From assembly GCF_029227915.1 (NCBI RefSeq), contig NC_079881.1, forward strand, positions 22,297,501 to 22,361,500: DNA of 64,000 nt. Direction: 5' to 3'. The translations under genes were made by a program, and so were the position numbers. Under the pieces are notes generated by a model. That model saw nothing but the letters and a program-made list of their open reading frames with translations, ran no database searches and had not been told where the DNA came from. This DNA comes from Hydractinia symbiolongicarpus. Taxonomy: Eukaryota; Cnidaria; Hydrozoa; Anthoathecata; Hydractiniidae. Positions 27,101 through 35,627 of the stretch are shown here, piece after piece; position 1 is the stretch's first letter, and each line of letters starts with the position of its first letter.

Positions 27101-30100
27101 TGGATTGAGCTTTTTTATGATTTATGTTATTTCTTGATTCACTATTTGCATGAATACGAAAAATGCATAGATTCAATGGATCGGTCAAAAGTATGGTGAA
27201 CTAAATTGTCAGTTATACCATTCTGTTCAATATACTTTGAAGTAACATTCGGTGATGTACTCTCATGTATTTGCTGTATATAAAAAATATAAAAAAGGAT
27301 AATTTTTACTGCTTTCATGTTATTAAAAATTACATTCTTGTTACCTAATCATATTATTTCAAAAATCTTTATGTTCTGTAACTTAAATCAGGCTTCAAAT
27401 ACAAACTCATTATCAAATTTTTGGACTTTTGAATAAAGTTGCTTTATTTAATACTCCCCATGAATTTTATTACTAATATTTTAGTATTACATCGAAGGGA
27501 TTTAGGTATATGCTTCCATTGCCAGTTTCTCAAAAAGTATTTCTATCTTCAACATTTTGTTTGTACTATGATGCCGAACGATAGTTGACAAAAAGGTAGA
27601 ACCTGAAAAAAAATTTCCCAGAGAATTCTTGGAAATAGCAAAATATTAGCGTTGATCTATTTCTACGGGTACAAACCTATCACAAATTTTGCGGGGATTT
27701 ATTTTTGCATCAAAATCTGCGAAATAAAAATAAACATTTGAAGATATTGGCACATTTCAATTCTCTGGATGATCATTTCGTAAAAACATATATTTTATGT
27801 GATCATGCGAATTTCTTCGGATGATGTAAATGCGAGCAAATTCAATCAGCTTGACTTTTTGAGTGATAATGCGAATACTTTTAGTTGTTACATTCATTTT
27901 TATGGTAAAAATGTATGAAGAATTCGAATCGAAGTGAGTTAATAAATGATCCACATGAGCGGTCGCACCAGTGTTTTTGACACCGCCCTAGTAAAGAAGA
28001 GTTTCAGATATATGATAGCATAATCTTTTCACTCACAACAGTGTCAGTTCGTTCAGTGCTGAAATACGTCTGTAAATAATTGCAGAGAAACAAAACGTAA
28101 GGGAAGAAAAAAATAACAGTACCAGCTAATCATCGTCGTGATTATTTGTAGTATTCCCACTGTATGTATGCATCTTGTCGTAGATCAGATAGATGCGGCA
28201 AGCAAGCGCAACAATATTAACATTTTTATTAACTTTTGCAACATGAGATACTTATAGTTACAAAGGAAAATTCTTCTCAAACATACTCCTCTGTCTATCT
28301 CAGGATTGTGTAGCAGTTCAATCAGTACAGCTAACTTTGAAAATAATTGTGGTGATAATTTGCAGAAGTACTGCATATAAACTTGCCTCTAGATTTACAC
28401 TCGGAGTTCACTTTGTCATATTCATATGATTTTAAATTCAGGGGATTGTAGAATCATAATAAATCAAAGCGATACAAAATTGTGGCACTAAATAACAACT
28501 GCCTTACATCCCTGGACTAAGTTGTCTGAACCCTTAAGTAGACTTACATATTTCAATTTTTCATAGACATTGTGATCCCAAGAACATTGAAAACTATTGA
28601 TGGCAAACGAATATATGACAAGAAGCACTACTGTTATTTCTGTGGGGCTGCAGACACAAAGATGGCCAGACATATTCAAACTAAGCATAAAAATGAAGCC
28701 AGAGTCAAAGATGTGTTACGGTGTGGTGATGGAAAACAACGCAAAAAAATGCTTGACTTGCTAAGGACTCAAGGGAATTTTTACCATAATGTTGCAGTTT
28801 TGAGGACTGGTGGAACCCTTGTAGTTGCAAGAAGGCCATCTGAAAAAGAATCAGTAAATATATCAGATTATGTCCCATGTGAGTTCTGCTTAGCATTTGT
28901 AACCAAAGGTGAACTTTGGCGACATGTGAAGACCTGTTCCCATAGTAAAAATGTTAGATCTTCGGTGAAGAAATCAGAACTATTGTTGCATCCCAACAAA
29001 TGTTCTGACAATTCGGATCAGGAACTGAAAGTATTGGTTTTAGATGATATGGTGTATGATGACATCAATGTGGTTGTCAGACAAGATGAAGTCATTTTGG
29101 CCTATGCTTCGTTCCAGTTATCAACATCTGGAATGAGGAAAGTGAACAGTATAAGGCAACGCTTGCGTCTACTTGCTCGATTAATCATCAAACTGAGAGA
29201 AAAAACTGGAAAAGAGGAGTATCAACTCAAAAATTTTATCACCCCGGAGTTTTTTGATGAAGTAGTTGCAACAACTAAGGAACTGGGAGGTTTCAAAATG
29301 ATTACTGCTGAAGGTGAACCTGTTGCGTCTTTCAGTACGCCATCTGTCCCATTAAAGATTGGTTATACAATTGAAAAATGTGCCAGTTTATTAAGGGGAA
29401 TCGGTATCAAACAAAAAGACAACCTTCTAGAAGAAAATGCCATCAAATTTGCAAAGTTGTACAAGCTAGAGTGGAGCTCAAAGATATCATCAATAAGTGT
29501 GAAGACACTGGGCGATAACAAATTCAATAAAGTGCAACTGCTTCTGGTTACAGATGATCTCATGAAGATCCTGAAATTCATGAAAGATCAGATAAAAGTA
29601 CGTACTTTGTGTCTACTTGAAAACCAGTCTTTACATAATTGGAGATCACTGGCTGAAGTACTGGGTGCCAGATTAACAATATTTAATCGAAGAAGAGGGA
29701 ACGAAGTCTACCAACTCCTCCTTTCAAGATTCAAAACTAGAGACAAATGGAAGTCGGCAGAAATGGAAGACATTAAAAGCACGTTGACAACATTGGAGAA
29801 ACAGCTCAGGAACAGGTATTATTTTTCACGTTGAATTCTATTTCAAATCCAACTTTTTGCCAGCGTCATTTTTTGGATTTGTTTTCAATTTGGATCGATT
29901 AAATAGAACTATCTCCACAACAAATCGTTAGTGGTCACGTCCATATTCATGTTGCGATGGATAACATCAAATCGAGTGCTATTTTGCAGGTTTAACATAT
30001 CACGATTCAGGAAAAAATGAACTTTTGAAGGTGATAAATTAAATGATGATAAAAAGGCCAATCGAAAAACGAGTCAGCTGTTTTGTAATGGGAATCCTCT

Positions 30101-33100
30101 CAAGAAGAAATGGTGGTCATAAACTATATAGAGGGCCAGAAATTCTGAGTAAAATGAAAAGTAATTGAGAACGTTGTGAGCAAAAAGTTTCTTTGAAACT
30201 TCAGCTTGAGTTTTTAGCGTTATTTCATTTCGCAATTTTCTTTGTTTACAAAATGTTTGTTTCATCAAACAGCATGGTCATCATCATGACATTTTTCACC
30301 GATCTCTTGGCCTGGGCGCCTTATCTACTGTTTTAAGCTGCTGAAATCATCAAAAAGGGTAGGCTGTACCTGCTACACACAAAAGCTATGTGGACTGTGA
30401 AAAATGTTTAGGAGATTGCATATGCTTAACTTCAACCAGAGCTAGTCTACTCATAGAACCTCCGCTCTAGCTATGATCTATTAACAAGCCTTGAAAGCTG
30501 CATTGAATGCGTTCATGAAATTCGGATCTGGGGACTATTGTTTACTCGATAATACGACAACCACCCATTTGCTTGAGTCGGAGGTTCATGTTTCCTGCTA
30601 ACTGAAATCAATGTTTTTCTTTTCTTTGCTTTAACAATATTCACTTTATACATTTTTTTATCATACACTAAATGAGTCATGTAATGTTTCATAACTCTTT
30701 TTTCAAAAATACTTCGTTCGAGGACTGTCGATTTGTGTATCAGGCACACAAAATTACACAAAGAAAGATGTCTGGAAACTATTCCAGAATTCCGGGATAG
30801 TGCAAATCGAGGTTTGTTAATAGGTCGTAGCAAGAGTGGAGGTTCTGTGAGTAGGCTAACCAGAGCCTGCTCCAAATAATAGAGAACATTATGCGCTTGA
30901 GGTGATAGCGTCTGACTTAATAATTATGGATATTCTACCTATTCCTAGCTGGGATTCGATAGTAGATCCATTGTTCAACTATTTTTTTTTTAGTTGTTGT
31001 GTGTCATACGTTGCATGTAAAAAAAAACAAAAAAAAAAACAATCAGTAGCAGTGCCCAGAAAAACTTGCTTATTACAATGAAGTTTTCGAACGTTATGGG
31101 CAAAGAAAAATTTAAAACAATGCAATGTACATAACATGAGAAAATAGAACTAGTCGCTGAAAGTTTTTGAAAATGAAGTTCGCTTTAAAAAATAATAAGT
31201 TTTCAGATTTATGTTTCTATCTTATTTCAAGTTTTTCTCCATTTGCACGATAAAACATATTCAACGAGGTATCCTTATTATTCAGTCTCTTCGTTGCTTT
31301 GCGGATATTTGACTTCACTATGCATATTGTATCTTCCAGGGGTCCCCGATTGCCAAAACACGTTGCTTACATATGAACTAGCTGGAAAAAAATAATATGA
31401 AAAAGGCTTGCTATTTGATCTCAAGCTCTTGAACAGTTCTCCAGGTTGACACATCAAAAATTGAATCTGAAAATGAACTAAAATAAACTAAACTATGGAG
31501 CTTGATTAGTTGATCGAAAGTTGATAGTATTATTTGTTAAGGGGAATGCAGCACGTCAAACTATTTTTTGTTATGTTTTTAAAGGCTATACAATTGTTTA
31601 CGAAAACCATAAGAATTTTGAAAATCTTTTTTCATTCTCGATATATTTGGATTCTAAGATTTCAATATTATCATATAAAAAAAAATTTGATGATGTCACA
31701 AAAGTATGTCAGCAGAAGTTTGCATCATCAATATCCATTTTGTTTTTCATGATTCTAATTCTTTTTCTTAGTTTACCTTTTCCCTCTTCATGGCATTTTT
31801 TGTGCGCGCAGATTGGCAATGTTTCAATGAGTCAATAAATAATTTCAGACAAATGTAATGATGTCATCAATTTTTCATGTTTTTAACTTGAATGACGTCA
31901 TATAGAAAAAAGCTAGATTTTGGAGTATTGCAATGTCGAATATTTTGTGAACGAAAAAAGATTGATACAAAATTTCCAACGGATTCACAGATAACTTTAT
32001 ATTCTCTACAACATATCAAATTTGAATACATAGAAATGGAGATACGGTCCCCAGAATGCAGGAAAACGGCAAATTTTGTGCTGTCGTCATCACTTTTGTG
32101 TTTATATTTGACAAAACAAGTTATTACGATTGATAGATATTTATAGAACTTTCAAAAAATGTTATGGTTTAACATTGCTTCGATATATATCGCACTTTTA
32201 AATGTTTCCTAATGTGTAAGAAAGTGCTGTCTCAGCAGTATTCTAGTGACTCAACTCAACTTTGAACTGTTTTGCGAAAAGGAGCCAAATACGGACCCAC
32301 AAAAATTAATTCCGCATGGATTTATCTAGCATTAACTACAAATAATGTAATAGATGATAATGAATGATAACCATATTGACTTTTGCTTAACTTATATAAA
32401 GTGTTATTTTCGAAATTTTCCCTCCTACTATTTATCACAACGAAAATCTCATTTTTCATCATTTTGCATGTTTCAACGACAGTAAAGGAAATTTTTTGAC
32501 CCAGACCTTTGCGGTCTGTTTTTGTGTATGAGGTTTGGGGAATCTTTGGCAAATGTGCTTGTGTCATTCCTGTTCTCAATTTACATTTTAGTCTGAATGT
32601 TGTTCATGTACGAGGAAAACGAGGGAGGCAGGTACCTGTACTTTTCGATGCAGATGAAGAGAAAGCATTGACCGCACTTACTGACCTCAGACAGAAGATT
32701 GGTGTCATCGATGAAAACATTTACATATTCGCTGCCCCGACACGAGGTTCAAAAGGACACTTGCGTGGTAATGATTGCATGCGTAAAGTGATCAATGATG
32801 TCGATGGATTAGAATTCCCTGAACGTATACAGTCTACACCATTACGAAAATATTGTGCTACAGTATCGCAGATTGCAGATCTCGATGAGACAAACTTGCG
32901 TTGGTTGGCCGATCATCTGGGTCATGATCTGTCTGTACATAGGGAGTATTACAGGTTGAGGGACTCAACAATCGAACTTACAAAAGTTTCACGACTTCTG
33001 TTGGCCATGGACGAAGGAAATAAAGGGTTGGTTGGGAAAAAATTGTCAGATATTGAATTGCAAGGTAATACATCTAAATTAATCAATGATCAAAAACTAT

Positions 33101-34977
33101 AGGTACTAATTTTTGCGAATTTTGATCAACTTCGTTCATAAAACCACCCCCACTTAGCAACCAATTTCTGTGAAGAATAAAATCCGTATAAAAATCAAAT
33201 TTACTACAAAACCTATTTTGTGTGTTAAAATATATGAAAATGCCTAAATTGGATCTTGGTAAAGTAAAAATATTTCTTTTAATAATACTGTTATTAGTGT
33301 TACTGTTATTATTACTGTTAATAGTGTTATTTTAGCTAGAGGAAAACATGTCCCTTCTTATTATTAATGAGTGGTGGACTTGTTACCGAGTGAACACTAG
33401 TCTCCAGATCCGTAATTTATAACCGGCCATACGCAGATTCGAAGATTTGTTAATAGACCGTAGCGAAAGCGGAGGTTCTATGAGTAGGCTCGGAAATTAC
33501 GATAGGCTAAATTTGTGATGAAAACGTGTTTCTCCGACCTGTATTTATCATCCATAACCTAAAATCGTCTAAAGTTTCAAGGTAATGTTGATTGGAAGTT
33601 CTCCATTTACCATGTCTAAAAAATACCATTTTGCGGTACTAATTTTTGACGAAGACCAGTTTATCAAACGTTTTGCGGGATATAGGTTTTTGATTAGGTT
33701 CCAAAAACGTTTTTTGTAAGTAGATTTGGGAGAATGGGCCAAATTCGCAAAAATAAAAATTATTCTCATATATTTATACTCTCCTTATTATCACCATATC
33801 CCCTATCCCATAATTTGTTCGCCAATGGTTATTTACAAAAATTATACAAAACACAAAAAAATAGTAAAATAAAATGAAAAATCAAATAAAATGTTTTCCA
33901 GGTCATCTTCTTATCATTACATCTATTCACGTTTTCTTCTATTATTCCCTGGTTTTTCCTCACATCCTGTTTCTTTTCTTGTTTGTTTTTGTTTTGCAAT
34001 ATACAGCATTAATTAGTACACATCAAGTAATGAAAACTTCAATTTCCTCTTTTTCAATTTCTATCACATTTTACATCTGCGCTTTTTTCAAACTACCTTG
34101 TAACTTGAGTTGATGAATTTTCGTCAATGAGTATTCGCGAAAAATAGTACAAGTCACATGTTTCTGAAGGAGACCCGGTGTTGCCCTTCTTGCCTTACTT
34201 AAGTCATAGTTGTATATATGTGACATCTCCTGGGTGACCTATATTCTAATATTGTAGATTTGCCGCCACTTTGTGAGGATGAGGACGACGATGACCCTAT
34301 TGATAAAAGTGACCCGAATGGTGGTGGTCTTGATGACAATGACAGCGATATTGATGACGATAATGACGATTATCCAGCCAAAAAGAAAAGGAAAATATGT
34401 GAAGGTGTAAAAAAGTCTGTTGAAGCAACAGGTAATCTTTTTTTCCATCAAGGATCTCTAAAAAATGAGCTTCGTTGGTGCGTCTAATTAATTGCTACTT
34501 CATCTGACTAAAAATGATTACCTCTATATTTGATGAGTGAAAATTATGATAGAAAAGTCATTCTCAACGCATTTCCGTTGCAATGCTATCAGATGCGTGA
34601 TTTAACACGTGGAATTTTGGTCTTAATTTTTCAAAACGACGCTCCGTGAAAGCTATTTCCCCAAAATACTGAGATTCTTATTTTGAAGTTCTCAATGCCT
34701 TACAAACTTTATTAAACTAGGAATTCTGTGCATAATGCATTCTTTCTTCTTAGAAATTGAACATATGGACGCAGGAGGGAAGAAAAAGTGGTCGAAAGAG
34801 GAAATGGATATTGTCCTACGAAAGTTGGATAAGTTTGTTAAAAGTGAGAAACAGTTGCCCGGGAAATCAGAGTGCACCAAGCTGCAAAAAGATTACCCGG
34901 TTTTGAGCCACCGAAAATGGCAGAATATAAAAGACTTCGTACGTAATCACAAGAGAAATATCCACAAAATTAAATAG
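6028..34977 (+). CDS. SET-domain / tyrosine-recombinase-like fusion gene (about 19 coding exons)
   Basis: This model is assembled by joining open frames flanked by AG and GT whose splice phases match at every junction. Domain order: basic N-terminus; SET domain (exons at 6028, 17718, 19179); acidic linker with nine duplicated exons (21754-25364); acidic/Lys-rich region; two zinc fingers and a recombinase core-binding region (28567-29815); Crypton-type tyrosine-recombinase catalytic region (32592-33064); acidic plus basic stretch; small C-terminal module ending in TAG. The total is about 1,350 codons. Proteins pairing SET (KMT5A-like) with this recombinase type exist in fish and cnidarians as I recall, but I cannot confirm that here. 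It is expected to be nuclear and DNA-binding. The SET part has a frameshift and an internal loss, so this allele may be defective or misassembled. A first intron of 11.5 kb may hide missed exons. Confidence 0.7.
7190..7440. repeat. AAGATCTT-rich foldback region
   Basis: Contains a perfect 15-bp inverted repeat with a 2-nt loop (7267-7281 tcttgtcaagatctt, 7284-7298 aagatcttgacaaga). Around it are many further aagatc/gatctt palindromic words. An imperfect outer pair (gattggatt... with ...aatccaat, about 7255-7265 and 7342-7352) suggests a larger MITE-like hairpin. Confidence 0.75.
9030..9210. repeat. Dispersed 'tttttgcg' repeat
   Basis: Contains tttttgcgattgaac, tttttgcgaattgggctct and attgcggaat words. 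The same vocabulary recurs at 10840-11250, 16880-16990, 26440-26780, 27640-27740, 32270-32330, 33600-33770 and 35080-35800. It is a dispersed repeat family of unknown class. Confidence 0.55.
10840..11250. repeat. Dispersed 'tttttgcg' repeat, longer copy
   Basis: Shares 'gcataaattgatgcggaataaatttttgcg'-type sequence with 9005-9060, in pieces, and ends with tcctgcaaaaatttattccg. The small ORFs at 11004-11246 and 11099-11365 fall in this repeat and are not taken as genes. Confidence 0.5.
11803..13764. mobile_element. DNA transposon with TTAA target duplication (1,962 bp)
   Basis: The termini are inverted copies of AGGGGAAGTAAACACAAAA (11803-11821 and 13746-13764). Each is flanked outside by TTAA (11799-11802 and 13765-13768). 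TTAA duplication is used by piggyBac and Kolobok elements. No transposase is recognisable. An open minus-strand stretch (about 13345-13087) contains YVHTQSFFFELDILNEDQER, which I cannot assign. The copy also carries the nested 43-bp insertion at 12151-12193. Confidence 0.8.
12151..12193. mobile_element. 43-bp hAT-like micro-insertion with 8-bp TSD
   Basis: The insertion begins TAGCCCACCCGTAAAACATT and ends GAGTAGGCTA. It is bounded by perfect GGAAAGAT direct repeats (12143-12150 and 12194-12201). The ends match the 471-700 element (TAGCCTACCCGTAAACCATT ... GAGTAGGCTA), so little more than the two termini has been kept. Confidence 0.85.
14130..14460. repeat. Dispersed inverted repeats (accacatg...catgtggtgt)
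   Basis: Two copies (about 14135-14190 and 14388-14440) have the form gaaacaccacatgc, then aatgctttt, then acac(c/a)tatggtgtct. A third lies at 17147-17205. Each is an imperfect hairpin of about 50 nt, MITE-like. Confidence 0.6.
14662..15902. mobile_element. TIR element (1,241 bp) with 5-bp TSD GGATC
   Basis: The termini are inverted: CAGGCCACGAAATTT at 14662 and AAATTTCGTGGTCTG ending at 15902. Both sides are flanked by GGATC (14657-14661 and 15903-15907). Inside are repeated 'gggtaacg' words near both ends and smaller inverted repeats at 14880-14960. No transposase ORF is visible, so it is non-autonomous. The superfamily is not determined. Confidence 0.7.
16060..16140. mobile_element. hAT-like end fragment(s)
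   Basis: A right-type end (tgaataagcta, 16065-16075) and a left-type end (tagcttattcatagaacctt, from about 16093) sit close together. They resemble the termini of 30443-30858. No intact pair or TSD was found. Confidence 0.4.
17145..17210. repeat. Third copy of the accac/gtggt hairpin repeat
   Basis: gaaacaccacacacaacaat followed by acacctgtggtgtctatata, as at 14135 and 14388. Confidence 0.55.
17718..17872 (+). CDS. Exon 2: SET domain, N-terminal half, frameshifted
   Basis: Starts after tttag and ends before GTAAGT. The frame reads YGVFTKRDINHGEFILEYAG and then EYLRRKEGDQREEEYS, a clear SET match (G-x-G-V-F, EY-x-GE, REEEY). After TAC TCA (17822-17827) one extra base at about 17828 shifts the frame. 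The next frame gives NGCSGSFLFFYGDH, the expected continuation, and ends in phase 2 so that TG plus the first C of exon 3 makes Cys. The original frame hits TAG at 17842. This is either a real inactivating indel or a sequencing error. Confidence 0.75.
17873..19178. other. Intron 2
   Basis: No coding signal seen. Short open frames (17888-18121, 18313-18504) lack recognisable content. Confidence 0.5.
19179..19309 (+). CDS. Exon 3: SET domain, C-terminal half with internal loss
   Basis: Begins after ttttttag. The split Cys is followed by FDATQSSRIGRFVNDSPKPN, the SET 'C-x-DAT ... GRFVND' cofactor-binding motif. About nine codons later a frame shift of +1 leads to ISSGDEIVYDYGAPGLWWRK, the SET 'GEE[IL]xYDYG' motif. 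Known SET domains have roughly 15-20 residues between these blocks (including 'LFAxRDI'). They are absent here, so a deletion not divisible by three has removed them. It ends in phase 0 before GTACGT. Confidence 0.75.
19310..20786. other. Intron 3
   Basis: No coding signal. Contains the 110-bp foldback at 19694-19803. Confidence 0.5.
19694..19803. repeat. 110-bp foldback MITE-like repeat
   Basis: Perfect 13-bp terminal inverted repeat (19694-19706 ggatactgactgt; 19791-19803 acagtcagtatcc), continued imperfectly inward (ccatcggtacag with ctgtacggatg). No clear target duplication. Confidence 0.65.
20787..20864 (+). CDS. Exon 4: short linker exon
   Basis: Phase 0 at both ends (tttttatag / GTGAGT). 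Encodes 26 residues beginning VDNGDVDVDFACEYQINHNQ. No domain recognised. It is included because phase, splice sites and acidic composition fit the flanking exons. Confidence 0.5.
20865..21753. other. Intron 4
   Basis: Nothing recognised. Confidence 0.4.
21754..21873 (+). CDS. Acidic repeat exon 1 of 9 (40 codons)
   Basis: Symmetric phase-0 exon between taggt-type acceptor and GTAAAT donor. Encodes VAEDEFEGGDKAKGEEEFVE and then LSTGICEKSQLPIPNVETNK. This is the founding form of a 253-bp exon-plus-intron tandem array. Its downstream intron contains the Tc1-like insertion at 21917-23337. Confidence 0.75.
21917..23337. mobile_element. Tc1/mariner-like non-autonomous insertion (1,421 bp, TA TSD)
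   Basis: Termini are inverted: CAGTACCGCCATCAGGAAGC at 21917 and GCTTCCTGATGGCGGTACTG ending at 23337, continuing imperfectly for about 100 bp (atcgtggatcgtg...). It is flanked by TA (21915-21916, 23338-23339). Sister repeats show the empty site, for example ccttgtacgtgatcatgg near 24345, proving insertion at that TA. CAGT ends plus TA fit Tc1/mariner. No transposase ORF is seen; open frames inside (21912-22563) are unrecognised. Confidence 0.85.
23108..23185. repeat. 78-bp foldback repeat nested in the Tc1-like element
   Basis: Arms of 25 bp, 23108-23132 (aaactcgttcccagcgcttc...) and 23161-23185 (...gctctgggaacaagttt), inverted with two mismatches. One arm also occurs at 134-158. Confidence 0.7.
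23423..23548 (+). CDS. Acidic repeat exon 2 of 9 (42 codons)
   Basis: Encodes VAEDEDECEGGDEAKGEEEF then the shared VELSTGICEKSQLPIP block. It differs from exon 1 by a D-E-D-E-C start and an E for K. Phase 0/0, acceptor tttttag, donor GTAAAT. Confidence 0.75.
23676..23801 (+). CDS. Acidic repeat exon 3 of 9
   Basis: 42 codons, VAEDEDECEGGDKAKGEEEF start. Lies 253 bp after the previous exon, with a near-identical intron. Confidence 0.75.
23930..24055 (+). CDS. Acidic repeat exon 4 of 9
   Basis: 42 codons, with VEPSTG in place of VELSTG. 254 bp after the previous exon. Confidence 0.75.
24183..24308 (+). CDS. Acidic repeat exon 5 of 9
   Basis: 42 codons, with VESSTG. Begins GTAGCT instead of GTGGCT (silent). 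253-bp spacing. Confidence 0.75.
24436..24561 (+). CDS. Acidic repeat exon 6 of 9
   Basis: 42 codons beginning VVEDGDECEGG. 253-bp spacing. Confidence 0.75.
24689..24814 (+). CDS. Acidic repeat exon 7 of 9
   Basis: 42 codons beginning VVEDGDECEGG and ending PDVEMNK. The VVEDGD start is shared with exon 6, which points to a recent duplication of that pair. Confidence 0.75.
24942..25061 (+). CDS. Acidic repeat exon 8 of 9 (40 codons)
   Basis: Begins VAEDECEGGDKAKG, two codons shorter than its neighbours. 253-bp spacing; donor GTAATT. Confidence 0.75.
25257..25364 (+). CDS. Acidic repeat exon 9 of 9, diverged (36 codons)
   Basis: Encodes VAEDEEKTKGEDKFVELLTG followed by VCEASQLSISNDEIDK. It is the most diverged unit and has a longer upstream intron, as expected for an edge copy. 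Confidence 0.7.
25635..25718 (+). CDS. Linker exon (28 codons), acidic
   Basis: After attcaag, before GTGAGT, phase 0/0. Encodes TVRNDSGVAGDFPEFSDTDE and EIPEQSPN. Identified by splice sites, matching phase and acidity; no domain. Confidence 0.55.
25886..26156 (+). CDS. Linker exon: acidic Asp/Ser tract then Lys-rich tract
   Basis: Starts after ttttttcag in phase 0 and ends ACA-G before GTGAGA in phase 1. Contains SSGEDCDDDNDTDYKSESGS and later KTPKALKKKFQLQSTPKRKV. The mixture of acidic serine-rich and basic tracts is typical of disordered nuclear linkers, and the basic part may be a nuclear localisation signal. Confidence 0.7.
26157..28566. other. Intron with dispersed 'ttttgcg' repeats
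   Basis: No exon recognised. Copies of the gcg-type dispersed repeat occur at 26440-26780 and 27640-27740. Open frames 26954-27199 and 27757-27954 have no support. Confidence 0.45.
28567..29815 (+). CDS. Zinc-finger and recombinase core-binding exon
   Basis: A 1,249-nt exon, phase 1 in, phase 2 out. The first finger is CYFCGAADTKMARHIQTKH (C2H2). The second is CEFCLAFVTKGELWRHVKTC (C-C-H-C). About 200 helical residues follow (SIRQRLRLLARLIIKL, LKIGYTIEKCASLLRGIG), resembling the SAM-like core-binding domain of tyrosine recombinases. Near the end, TIFNRRRGNEVYQLLLSRF aligns with recombinase box I ('TGLRxGE'), supplying the first catalytic Arg. It joins directly to 32592, where the family continues. 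Confidence 0.8.
29816..32591. other. Intron
   Basis: No exon recognised. Holds the hAT-like MITE at 30443-30858. Open frames at 31521-32146 and 30074-30268 lack recognisable content. Confidence 0.45.
30443..30858. mobile_element. Non-autonomous hAT-like element (416 bp) with 8-bp TSD
   Basis: Left end TAGTCTACTCATAGAACCTC and right end ...GGTTCTGTGAGTAGGCTA form an inverted repeat of about 45 bp (including tattaacaa near the inner edge). It is flanked by ACCAGAGC on both sides (30435-30442, 30859-30866). No transposase. Confidence 0.85.
32592..33064 (+). CDS. Tyrosine-recombinase (Crypton-type) catalytic exon
   Basis: Acceptor attttag, donor GTAATA, phase 2 in and 1 out. VRGKRGRQVPVLFDADEEKA supplies the beta-hairpin Lys. 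STPLRKYCATVSQ supplies box II Arg, with Thr where canonical enzymes have His. LADHLGHDLSVHREYYRL supplies the GH and the Tyr nucleophile. Together with Arg in the previous exon this gives R-K-(T)xxR-H-Y. Metazoan Crypton-derived proteins share this layout. Its activity is unknown; conservation of the tyrosine leaves strand cleavage possible, but a domesticated DNA-binding role is equally plausible. Confidence 0.8.
33065..34257. other. Intron
   Basis: Contains a TTA/ACTG-rich simple repeat (33280-33340), a solo hAT-like right end (33449-33488) and a gcg-type dispersed repeat (33600-33770). No exon recognised. Confidence 0.45.
33449..33488. mobile_element. Solo right end of the hAT-like MITE family
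   Basis: gttaatagaccgtagcgaaa then gcggaggttctatgagtagg, nearly identical to the right end of 30443-30858. No left partner or TSD found. Confidence 0.5.
34258..34431 (+). CDS. Acidic/basic exon after the recombinase domain
   Basis: Phase 1/1, acceptor attgtag, donor GTAATC. Contains CEDEDDDDPIDKSDPNGGG, then SDIDDDNDDYPAKKKRKICE. AKKKRK is a good monopartite nuclear-localisation candidate. It links the catalytic region to the C-terminal module. Confidence 0.7.
34754..34977 (+). CDS. C-terminal exon: small conserved-looking module
   Basis: Phase 1 in, acceptor cttcttag, ending TAG at 34975. Encodes KKKWSKEEMDIVLRKLDKFV, then PGKSECTKLQKDYPVLSHRK and WQNIKDFVRNH. From memory this 'W-x-x-EE ... 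PGK.EC ... L..R.W..IK..V' module closes many proteins carrying this recombinase domain, which supports the exon order. The W-[ST]-x-EE start is Myb/SANT-like. Confidence 0.75.
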
Positions 34978-35143
34978 ACACTACTTTTCTATTTATTTTA
35001 TGTTTATTTGTAGGATTTCTTCTATGAAATACTCTCATTCCTCGAAAAATCAGTGTATTTGCTAGTTCTGGATCCCATTTTGAAGTTTAATTACCTGAAG
35101 GGAAGAAATTTTCGCGGAAAATATTTTCGCGAATTTGTCCATA

Positions 35144-35627
35144 CCCTATTCCCCTGCATATAAGCCTATGGGCTTATAAGAGAATTTTTTAGGATTTTGA
35201 ATTTCGCTGCCTGAAAAACGCTCTCGTATATAAGCCCATGGGCTTATAAATTTTTGACCCAAAATCAGCAAGTGTGGATAAAAAAATGGTATGTTTTAAT
35301 AATTGTTTTTCTTTAATGCGCTACTGGTGCATTAAACTCAGGAGGAAAAATGACGGCTTCAGTATGTGGTCGAAGAGAAAATAAGATTATAAGTTTGGAT
35401 TTCCCATGCAATTAATTACTGAAAGGACCAGATGAATATCTTGGAAAAGCAGATTGTATTATAAAAGATATTGTTAGAAGAGAAAAGATCGTTTAATGAA
35501 AAGTATCCTTCTTATTGAAAAATGTCATTCTTGAAAATGTCTCTCGCTTATAAGCCCAGTGGGCCTGTACCCGGGTATAAGCCCATGGGCTTTTATGCAG
35601 GGTGGGCTTATATGCAGGGGAATAGGG
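35144..35627. mobile_element. MITE (484 bp) with TA TSD and internal palindromes
   Basis: 24-bp perfect TIRs CCCTATTCCCCTGCATATAA... at 35144 and the inverse ending at 35627, flanked by TA (35142-35143, 35628-35629). Inside are palindromes such as taagcccatgggctta (around 35160-35180, 35230-35250 and 35570-35592). No ORF. It lies inside a copy of the ttcgcgaat dispersed repeat (35080-35800). Confidence 0.85.
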
